Positions 1 to 4,927 of a stretch of 8,689 nt of DNA are shown here, in pieces. The position numbers were made by a program, and so were the translations under genes. Location: assembly GCA_023356515.1 (NCBI GenBank), contig JAKQYG010000150.1, positions 1 through 8,689 of the forward strand, given 5' to 3'. The first letter of the stretch is position 1. Every line of letters begins with the position of its first letter. Below the pieces are notes generated by a model. The model was given only the letters and a program-made list of their open reading frames with translations. It made no database searches and was not told where the DNA came from. The DNA is from Trichodesmium sp. MAG_R04. GTDB lineage: Bacteria; Cyanobacteriota; Cyanobacteriia; Cyanobacteriales; Microcoleaceae.

Positions 1-1
1 A

Positions 2-346
2 ACTGAAATAAGTTTAACTTTAACCCTATCTTTAAGATTTATACCTTTAGTTTTAGAGGAAATACAAAATTTAGTTCGTTCCGTTCAAACTAGAGCAATT
101 AATTGGAAAAAACTAGGACTTCGACAAGCTTCTCAAGTGTGGTTAATAGTAATAGAAAGACTATTAGAAAATTTGCTATTACGAGCAGAGCAAATTGCCA
201 GTGCAATGAAAGTACGAGGTTTTACAACTCCTGACCAGCATAAAGTACAATGGCATGATCTAAAGTTAAAGTTATTAGACTGGTTAGTATTAGTTAGTTT
301 AGTGTTATTCTGGTGGGCTAGGTTGGCTTGGGGTGGACAAGGTTAA
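2..346 (+). CDS. EcfT/CbiQ-type ECF transporter transmembrane subunit, C-terminal part
   Basis: This frame is open from the window edge to a TAA, giving 114 codons with no start, so the gene is cut at its 5' end. A GTG at 137 could start a shorter product, but the upstream residues (LRFIPLVLEEIQNLVRS) are typical of the family, so that start is very unlikely. EcfT proteins are membrane subunits that couple two ATPases to a substrate-binding protein for vitamin or metal uptake. The fragment shows the cytoplasmic coupling helices, with Arg-centred motifs at QTRAINW (about residues 29-35) and AMKVRGF (68-74). A last membrane helix (LLDWLVLVSLVLFWWARLAW) follows. The second motif fits the family's Ala-Arg-Gly pattern; the first is degenerate. 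A CbiQ-like gene directly upstream of pipX is a common cyanobacterial arrangement. The substrate cannot be told from this fragment. Confidence 0.85.
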   Translation, partial: TEISLTLTLSLRFIPLVLEEIQNLVRSVQTRAINWKKLGLRQASQVWLIVIERLLENLLLRAEQIASAMKVRGFTTPDQHKVQWHDLKLKLLDWLVLVSLVLFWWARLAWGGQG

Positions 347-398
347 AACAAAATAATACACAACTTACCCATCCATATTAAATCATATAATATTTTTA

Positions 399-420
399 GG
401 GATTAAGGCCCCTTAATCCC
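399..420 (+). terminator. Perfect 10-bp palindromic hairpin, possible terminator of the EcfT-like gene
   Basis: GGGATTAAGG (399-408) and CCTTAATCCC (411-420) are exact reverse complements with only two bases between them, so the real loop would be 4-6 bases. It lies 53 bases after the EcfT-like stop. There is no T-run on either side, so it is not a classical intrinsic terminator. It could also be a processing site or a protein-binding palindrome. Confidence 0.4.
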
Positions 421-590
421 ATACTAGATTAGATAGATTGTTTCTGGTAAATCCTGATATTTTTATCTATCTATATAGGATATAAGCAATTATCTGGTAT
501 TGTGATATGGTGAAGTATAATTTTTCTAAAAAGAGCTGTAAAATGCTCAGTTTGAGTTTCTGATTAATATAAAAATCTAAAATAATAGGG

Positions 591-606
591 TCTGTCAACA
601 GACAGA
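591..606. repeat. 6-bp inverted repeat upstream of pipX
   Basis: TCTGTC (591-596) and GACAGA (601-606) are separated by AACA. The repeat ends 52 bases before the pipX ATG, so it would fall in a 5' leader or near a promoter. It could be an operator half-site pair or a small RNA hairpin. The sequence alone does not decide. Confidence 0.3.
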
Positions 607-658
607 GGCCACTAAACTATTTCCCAATTTTGTGATTATCTGCTGATTTTAAGCCTAA

Positions 659-928
659 ATGACCAACGAAACTTATATAAACCATCCTAATTTTGGCCTT
701 TTATACAGGATTTGCTTAGTTGAGGATAAGCAAGAATTGTTGACAACGCTTTATGCTCAACGCTTCTTTTTTTTAGTGACCAATGAAATAGGTGGTATAA
801 AATTTGAACCAGTGAGTCGCTCTGAAGCACGCTTAATAGTAGAAGTTCGTCTCCGCCAGCTACGTCGCAATGGTCAAAATACTGAATACCAAAAGCTCCA
901 GCAAGTTCACAAAAATACTTTTCAATAG
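659..928 (+). CDS. pipX: PII-interacting protein PipX
   Basis: PipX is a small cyanobacterial regulator. It stabilises the active form of the transcription factor NtcA when 2-oxoglutarate is high and is captured by PII when nitrogen is plentiful. The 89-residue length is exactly usual. The N-terminal Tudor-like part is intact (YINHPNFGLLYRIC at 6-19, LYAQRFFFLVTNE at 31-43), and so are the C-terminal helices (RSEARLIVEVRLRQLRR at 54-70). Glu4 and Tyr32, known from Synechococcus mutants to affect the NtcA/PII balance, are both present. The ATG at 659 gives the standard N-terminus, although no Shine-Dalgarno sequence precedes it. pipY follows 172 bases downstream, and the two are often co-transcribed in cyanobacteria. 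NtcA-dependent control is likely for the organism but not visible here. Confidence 0.97.
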   Translation: MTNETYINHPNFGLLYRICLVEDKQELLTTLYAQRFFFLVTNEIGGIKFEPVSRSEARLIVEVRLRQLRRNGQNTEYQKLQQVHKNTFQ

Positions 929-963
929 ATAACTCCTTGGTTAGTTATCAAGTAGTTATCAAG
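928..963. repeat. Hairpin and tandem 11-bp repeat right after pipX
   Basis: The last base of the pipX stop begins GATAACT (928-934), which pairs with AGTTATC (943-949) around an 8-base loop. The right arm belongs to TAGTTATCAAG, which occurs twice in tandem (942-952 and 953-963). There is no T-run. It may attenuate or stabilise the 3' end of pipX mRNA ahead of pipY, or be a short replication-slippage product. Confidence 0.55.
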
Positions 964-983
964 CACTTCATGGAGGGAAAAAA

Positions 984-1001
984 ATGATATTTGCCTTATA
1001 A
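984..1001 (+). other. Minimal ORF (MIFAL) with a strong Shine-Dalgarno, possible leader peptide
   Basis: GGAGGG at 972-977 stands 6 bases before ATG ATA TTT GCC TTA TAA. This is the best ribosome-binding sequence in the window, yet it serves only a five-codon frame. It lies between pipX and pipY, 99 bases before the pipY start. A second site, AGGAG at 1054-1058, is followed directly by ATG TAA (1060-1065). These could couple translation into pipY or be chance; no experimental support can be read from sequence. Confidence 0.2.
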
Positions 1002-1100
1002 ATAACATAGTATAGTCCCTGAAAAGCCTATGCCTAATTCTTGTAATCAGCTCAGGAGTATGTAACTATAAATAAAATATTCTCAAGCCTAGAGATAAAT

Positions 1101-1775
1101 ATGGTTGAGTCAATTTATGAACGTATTACTAGCATTAGCTCTAGCTTACCTGAGTCAGTACGGTTAATTGCTGTAACTAAACAGGTATCAGTTGATACTA
1201 TTCGTACTGCCTATGCAGCAGGAATACGAGATTTTGGGGAAAATAGGGTTCAAGAAGCAGAAGCAAAACAAGCTCAACTACAAGATTTACCAGATATTAC
1301 CTGGCATTTAATTGGCCATTTACAAAATAATAAGGTAGTAAAGGCCTTAAAGCAGTTTCAATGGATCCATTCTGTAGATAGCTTGAAATTGGCAAAACGT
1401 CTCAATGCTTTAGCAGAAGAGTTTTCCTATAATCCTAATATCTGTTTGCAAGTTAAAATTTTGCCTGATCCTAACAAATATGGATGGAGTGTAACAGACT
1501 TAATAAGTGACTTGGCAGAATTAAATGAATGTCAAAATCTGAAAATTAAAGGTTTAATGACTATTCCACCCCAAGGATTAAATGATTTACAAACCCTATC
1601 GGTGTTTAAGAAGACTCAGAAGTTAGCTCAAGACATTAACCAAAGAAATTTATCTAATCTAAAAACCCAAGAACTTTCAATGGGAATGTCAGAAGATTAT
1701 AATTTGGCCATATCTGCTGGTGCTACTATTGTAAGACTAGGTAGAGTTTTATTTGGCGATAGGAAGAATAAATAG
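1101..1775 (+). CDS. pipY: PLP homeostasis protein PipY (YggS/PROSC family)
   Basis: This is a 224-residue single-domain TIM-barrel protein that binds pyridoxal phosphate without known enzymatic activity. It helps keep vitamin B6 and amino-acid pools balanced. Family landmarks appear in order: the Schiff-base lysine in IAVTKQVS (Lys27), FGENRVQE (45-52), WHLIGHLQNNK (68-78), LPDPNKYGW (121-129), GLMTIPP (151-157), LSMGMSEDYNLAI (192-204) and VRLGRVLFG (211-219), the last two forming the phosphate-binding end. Length is normal and nothing is broken. The ATG at 1101 gives the expected short N-terminal helix before the PLP strand, although only a weak AGAG precedes it. In cyanobacteria pipY is the usual neighbour of pipX and acts in the same regulatory network. 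Downstream, an inserted tnpB separates it from sepF. Confidence 0.96.
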   Translation: MVESIYERITSISSSLPESVRLIAVTKQVSVDTIRTAYAAGIRDFGENRVQEAEAKQAQLQDLPDITWHLIGHLQNNKVVKALKQFQWIHSVDSLKLAKRLNALAEEFSYNPNICLQVKILPDPNKYGWSVTDLISDLAELNECQNLKIKGLMTIPPQGLNDLQTLSVFKKTQKLAQDINQRNLSNLKTQELSMGMSEDYNLAISAGATIVRLGRVLFGDRKNK

Positions 1776-1838
1776 ACTAACACTGTATCTAAAACAACTT
1801 AAAAAGTAAGATTATACTACACTATGAATGGTTAACCA

Positions 1839-3080
1839 ATGAGATTAGTTGAGAAACATATAATTAAAGCAAGTCATCAAGATTGGAAAAAGATAGATAA
1901 ATTGTGTTTTCTTTCCAAAAATCTTTATAACTATGCTAATTTTTTGTTGCGTCAATCTTTGATTTTTAAGCAAACTTATTTAAACTATAATCAAATATAT
2001 AACCAAGTCAAAAAGAGTCCTGATTATCGAGCTTTACCAAGTAAAGTAAGTCAACAAATACTAAAAATATTAGACAAAAATTGGCAGGATTTTTTTGCAG
2101 CCAATAAAGCTTATAAAGAAAACCCAAATCTATTTACAAGACGACCAAAACTTCCAAAATATAAAGATAAAATCAAAGGGAGAAATTTATTAGTATATTC
2201 TATTCAAGCGATTAGTAAGCCGAGTTTATCTCAAGGGAAAATTCAGCTCTCAAAAACAGATATAAAATTTCCAACTCAGGCACAGGCAGAAAATATTGTT
2301 TGTGTGAGAATAATTCCGAGATTAAAACAGTACATAATTGAGGTGGTGTATGAAAGACCAAACAAATCTACAGTAAACAATCCTAAAGCAGTGGCAGCCA
2401 TCGATATAGGAGTAGATAATTTAGCGGCGTTAACATCAAACCAAAAAGGATTTACGCCCATACTGGTTAACGGACGGGTGCTAAAAAGTATCAATCAGTT
2501 CTATAACAAAATAATGGCAAAATTGCAGAGTAAATTGAAAGAGGAATTGAGGACATCAAATCAGATTCAAAGATTAACAGCTAAACGAAATCATCAAATA
2601 TCAAATTATCTTCATGTCTGTAGCAAATGGATAATAAACTATTTAGATAAATGGGGAATTGGTCAATTAATTATAGGTAAAAATTCATTCTGTAAACAAT
2701 GGGTAAATAATAGAAAAAAAAATAACCAATCATTTATAAATATACCTCACGCTCGTTTCGTAGAAATGTTAAAATACAAAGGAGAAATGGCGGGAATAAA
2801 AGTGATTGTAAGTGAAGAAAGTTATACATCCCTTGCGAGTTTTTTGTCATTAGATTATATCCCTACATATGGAGAAGAAAATGGGGAAAAATATGAATTT
2901 AGTGGTTATCGAGAATCGAGAGGAATGTATAAGGAAAAAGGCTCAAAAATCAGGATCAATGCAGATATAAATGGGTCGTATAACATAATGAGAAAAGTAA
3001 TCCCAACAGTCTTTGATGGAGGGATAGAGGGTGTTGTAGTTCGTCCAGTTAGGATAACTCCTAATCAAGCTAAAAATTAG
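1839..3080 (+). CDS. tnpB: TnpB RNA-guided nuclease (IS200/IS605 family OrfB)
   Basis: The 413-residue protein is uninterrupted. TnpB proteins are RuvC-like nucleases guided by an RNA from the element's right end; they cut empty donor sites and favour retention of the element. The N-terminus (LVEKHIIKASH, LCFLSKNLYNYANFLLRQS) and linker (RRPKLPKYKDK at 101-111) are typical, which supports the ATG at 1839 despite the lack of a ribosome site. RuvC-I is AAIDIGVDNLAAL with Asp189. RuvC-III is INADINGSYNIMRK with Asp376. Two features are unusual for TnpB in general. The strand that normally carries the RuvC-II Glu reads LIIGKN (277-282). The zinc-ribbon region (YTSLASFLSLD, 329-339) has no cysteines. 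SEESYTS (325-331) supplies two nearby glutamates. The same layout is, from memory, seen in a cyanobacterial TnpB subgroup, so the protein may be active. Its lysine-rich, A-rich coding differs from its neighbours. Confidence 0.93.
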   Translation: MRLVEKHIIKASHQDWKKIDKLCFLSKNLYNYANFLLRQSLIFKQTYLNYNQIYNQVKKSPDYRALPSKVSQQILKILDKNWQDFFAANKAYKENPNLFTRRPKLPKYKDKIKGRNLLVYSIQAISKPSLSQGKIQLSKTDIKFPTQAQAENIVCVRIIPRLKQYIIEVVYERPNKSTVNNPKAVAAIDIGVDNLAALTSNQKGFTPILVNGRVLKSINQFYNKIMAKLQSKLKEELRTSNQIQRLTAKRNHQISNYLHVCSKWIINYLDKWGIGQLIIGKNSFCKQWVNNRKKNNQSFINIPHARFVEMLKYKGEMAGIKVIVSEESYTSLASFLSLDYIPTYGEENGEKYEFSGYRESRGMYKEKGSKIRINADINGSYNIMRKVIPTVFDGGIEGVVVRPVRITPNQAKN

Positions 3081-3110
3081 TTGATGTTATATTTGACTAT
3101 CTTTTTAGTA
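3011..3110 (+). ncRNA. Candidate guide-RNA (omegaRNA/reRNA) scaffold at the tnpB 3' end
   Basis: In known TnpB elements the guide RNA overlaps the end of tnpB and runs through the right end into flanking DNA. This stretch has a stem GTTAGG (3048-3053) with CCTAAT (3060-3065, one G-U pair). It also has a competing stem CTAAT (3061-3065) with ATTAG (3076-3080), and a downstream ACTA/TAGT hairpin. The location fits the family rule; the exact boundaries are inferred and could be off by tens of bases. Confidence 0.3.
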
Positions 3111-3140
3111 ACTATTGGTATTTGTTAACGAAATAGTATC

Positions 3141-3144
3141 GGAG
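3141..3144 (+). promoter_or_regulatory. Shine-Dalgarno GGAG for sepF
   Basis: GGAG sits 10 bases before the GTG at 3155 and supports that codon as the sepF start. It is one of the few full genes here with a recognisable ribosome site. Confidence 0.55.
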
Positions 3145-3154
3145 AATTTTAATA

Positions 3155-3793
3155 GTGAACAGTCTTTTTTCCAAGCTAAAAGATTTTGTCGGACTTAACG
3201 AACCAGTTGAGTACGAATATGATTACGATGAAATGGAAGGAGAACAGTATCAAAGTGTTTATCCTTCACAACAGCAAACTCCTGCTGCTGTACCTGTTCA
3301 GGAGGAAAATCGTAGTAACCGCCGATTAAGAAATCGGGCCAGTACTACGACAGCAAGAACTGCTAACACAACAGGTACTACTGGAGTTGTTCAACAAGAA
3401 TCTGGAATGGGATCGGTTATGAATAATGTAATTGGAATGCCGGGAGCTTTAAACGGAATGTCTGAGGTTGTGGTTTTAGAACCACATACTTTTGAAGAAA
3501 TGCCTCAAGCAATTCGTGCCCTACGGGAGCGCAAGTCTGTGGTTTTAAATTTAACTATTATGGACCCAGATCAAGCCCAAAGAGCGGTGGACTTTGTAGC
3601 AGGTGGTACTTATGCTCTTGATGGTCATCAAGAACGTATTGGAGAAAGTATTTTTCTGTTTACACCAAGCTGTGTGCAAGTTAGGACCCAAGCAGGTTTA
3701 GTTAACGAAATGTCACAAACTCAACCACGTCCTCGTGTGACCACCCCTGGGTCTCAAGTTTGGCAACCTGAGCAAATTCAGATGATACAATAG
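3155..3793 (+). CDS. sepF: Cell division protein SepF (Cdv2)
   Basis: SepF binds the C-terminus of FtsZ and tethers and bundles filaments at the division site; cyanobacteria have no FtsA, so it is important there. The protein has 212 residues in three parts. First is an amphipathic membrane-binding start (MNSLFSKLKDFVGL, 1-14). Next is a long low-complexity linker (about 17-103), acidic at first and then rich in Gln, Arg and Thr. Last is the conserved SepF fold (about 104-178), with VVVLEPHTFEEMPQAI, LNLTIMDPDQAQRAVDFVAG and ESIFLFTPSCVQV. A 34-residue tail follows. The start is GTG at 3155, backed by GGAG 10 bases upstream and by the expected N-terminal helix. The gene is normally next to pipY, but tnpB now lies 74 bases upstream, so sepF may rely on its own or an element-derived promoter. 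A weak TTGACT at 3093-3098 is the only -35-like sequence noticed. Confidence 0.96.
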   Translation: MNSLFSKLKDFVGLNEPVEYEYDYDEMEGEQYQSVYPSQQQTPAAVPVQEENRSNRRLRNRASTTTARTANTTGTTGVVQQESGMGSVMNNVIGMPGALNGMSEVVVLEPHTFEEMPQAIRALRERKSVVLNLTIMDPDQAQRAVDFVAGGTYALDGHQERIGESIFLFTPSCVQVRTQAGLVNEMSQTQPRPRVTTPGSQVWQPEQIQMIQ

Positions 3794-3796
3794 CAA

Positions 3797-3901
3797 AGGA
3801 AATTTGGGTATGGGGTGAAATTTAAAATTAAAACATAGTTCTGTGCTTAGAGAATATTTTTGATTTTTAATGATATATAAAAATACCCATCCCCAATTCC
3901 T
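3797..3901. repeat. Long imperfect inverted repeat between sepF and proC
   Basis: The arm at 3797-3814 (AGGAAATTTGGGTATGGG) pairs with 3886-3901 (CCCATCCCCAATTCCT). This gives about 15 base pairs with two bulges and one mismatch around an AT-rich 71-base loop. It nearly fills the 141-base gap. The left arm begins 3 bases after the sepF stop and the right arm ends 33 bases before the proC start. It could act as a read-through barrier, or be a remnant of a small non-autonomous element. Confidence 0.45.
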
Positions 3902-3934
3902 AGTTCATATATTTTTTATTTTTTTACTGGAAAA

Positions 3935-4768
3935 ATGGCAACTATTAAGTTAGGTTTAATCGGTGGTGGGGTTATGGGAGAGGCTTTGTTATCCCGCCTA
4001 GTTCAACAAGACGTTTATCTACCCTCAGAAATTTTAGTTAGTGACCCGCAGCAACAAAGGCGGGATTTTTTGGCGCAAGAATATGGTGTGCAGGTGACTA
4101 CAGATAATCGTCTGGTAGCGACAAGTACAAAGGAGGCGTTGTTGCTGGCTGTTAAGCCTCAAGTATTTAATAATGTAGTATCAGATCTGGGAGTGGGAGA
4201 CTGGCAAGTTGCTAATCAGACTACTACTTCACCTCTGCTAATTTCTATTATGGCTGGTGTACCTTTACAAAAGTTGGAATCAGTTTTTCCTGGGCAACCT
4301 GTGGTTAGAGTTATGCCCAATACTCCAGCAATAGTGGGTGTAGGTATGAGCGCGATCGCTCTGGGGAAAAATATTCAATCCTCACATCAGGAGTTAGCTA
4401 CTTGCATTTTAGCATCTGTAGGCCAAGTAGTAGAAGTTTCAGAAAGTTTAATGGATGCAGTTACAGCCCTATCTGGTTCCGGACCGGGTTATGTAACAAT
4501 TTTTATAGAATCATTGACAGATGGGGGTGTCTGTGCTGGTTTGCCTAGAGCGATCGCTTATCAGTTGGCATTGCAAACTGTCCTGGGAACAACGGTTTTA
4601 TTGCAGGAGTCTGGAATGCACCCAGCACAGTTGAAAGATCGAGTTACCAGTCCAGGGGGAACAACTATTGCTGGAATTGCTGAGTTAGAAAGTGCGGGTT
4701 TTCGTTCTGCTATTATTGAAGCTGTCCTAGCAGCAAAGGAGAGAGCAGAGAAGTTAGGAAATAGTTAA
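3935..4768 (+). CDS. proC: Pyrroline-5-carboxylate reductase
   Basis: This enzyme catalyses the last step of proline synthesis, NAD(P)H-dependent reduction of 1-pyrroline-5-carboxylate, in the cytosol. The 277-residue length is normal. The Rossmann dinucleotide loop is GLIGGGVMGEA (7-17). VRVMPNTPAIVGVGM (124-138) is the conserved central strand. The C-terminal dimerisation domain has ALSGSGPGYV (178-187) and the family signature RVTSPGGTTIAGI (236-248), which carries substrate-contact residues. The ATG at 3935 places the Rossmann strand at residue 4, as usual, and is preceded only by a weak TGGA. Two GCGATCGC sites lie inside the gene. It ends the conserved pipX-pipY-sepF-proC run and converges with the ABC transporter gene, leaving 159 bases between them. 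Confidence 0.97.
   Translation: MATIKLGLIGGGVMGEALLSRLVQQDVYLPSEILVSDPQQQRRDFLAQEYGVQVTTDNRLVATSTKEALLLAVKPQVFNNVVSDLGVGDWQVANQTTTSPLLISIMAGVPLQKLESVFPGQPVVRVMPNTPAIVGVGMSAIALGKNIQSSHQELATCILASVGQVVEVSESLMDAVTALSGSGPGYVTIFIESLTDGGVCAGLPRAIAYQLALQTVLGTTVLLQESGMHPAQLKDRVTSPGGTTIAGIAELESAGFRSAIIEAVLAAKERAEKLGNS
4352..4359. repeat. HIP1 palindrome GCGATCGC (in proC)
   Basis: This is an exact HIP1 octamer, over-represented in many cyanobacterial genomes; here it supports the taxonomic call. Confidence 0.9.
4550..4557. repeat. HIP1 palindrome GCGATCGC (in proC)
   Basis: Second exact HIP1 copy in proC, about 200 bases from the first. Confidence 0.9.
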
Positions 4769-4927
4769 CTCCCTATTAACTCTGAGAGCTCTGGGTTAAA
4801 ATTCCCTAACTAATAACTTATAACCCACATCCTGCACGATAAAATGTAGTATAAAAATATAAGTTATAAAGTTAAAAATATAAACCTCTTTTAAAGTAGA
4901 CATTTTAACCACGATAGGTATACCCTA
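4769..4927. other. Convergent intergenic region with two inverted repeats
   Basis: Two genes end facing each other across this AT-rich stretch, so terminators are expected. A 7-bp stem (TTAACTC 4776-4782 with GGGTTAA 4793-4799, one G-U pair, 10-base loop) follows proC by 7 bases. A perfect 10-bp inverted repeat, ATAACTTATA (4813-4822) with TATAAGTTAT (4858-4867), encloses 35 bases. Neither has a T-run, so terminator function is only inferred from position. Confidence 0.4.

Larger units (their letters stand above)
347..658. other. Intergenic region upstream of pipX with inverted repeats
   Basis: No convincing gene lies here. Besides the two hairpins listed separately, there is a perfect 9-bp inverted repeat (TAGATAGAT at 430-438 with ATCTATCTA at 465-473) and a 5-bp one (ATCCT 451-455 with AGGAT 477-481). 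A perfect TATAAT at 516-521 might be a -10 element for pipX, but no good -35 lies 16-18 bases upstream. No full GTA-N8-TAC NtcA site was seen. The pipX promoter is probably somewhere in this stretch. Confidence 0.5.
1776..3154 (+). mobile_element. IS200/IS605-type element carrying only tnpB (outer bounds)
   Basis: A single tnpB fills the space between pipY and sepF, which are normally adjacent in cyanobacteria. The coordinates are the largest possible bounds: the true ends lie within 1776-1838 on the left and 3081-3154 on the right. Elements of this class leave no target duplication and end in small subterminal hairpins, so the edges cannot be fixed without an empty-site sequence. Small foldable stretches are present on both sides (ACTT-AAA-AAGT near 1797-1807 on the left; ACTA 3096-3099 with TAGT 3106-3109 on the right). 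No tnpA gene is present, so any movement would need a Y1 transposase supplied in trans. Confidence 0.75.

Noticed and set aside
137..346. GTG at 137 as the start of a separate 69-residue protein
   Set aside because: The frame is open upstream to the window edge with family-typical EcfT residues, so this GTG (a Val codon) is internal.
516..521. Perfect TATAAT as the pipX -10 element
   Set aside because: There is no acceptable -35 or extended -10 context, and AT-rich DNA yields many such hexamers; kept only as a note in the spacer entry.
2276..2494. 72-codon open frame on the - strand inside tnpB
   Set aside because: It lies wholly antisense to a well-supported TnpB, across the conserved RuvC-I coding region, and its product resembles nothing I recognise.
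3081..3085. TTGAT directly after tnpB, the target pentamer known for ISDra2
   Set aside because: That target lies at the left end of the element, not after the right end, so this position does not fit; it is a common pentamer.
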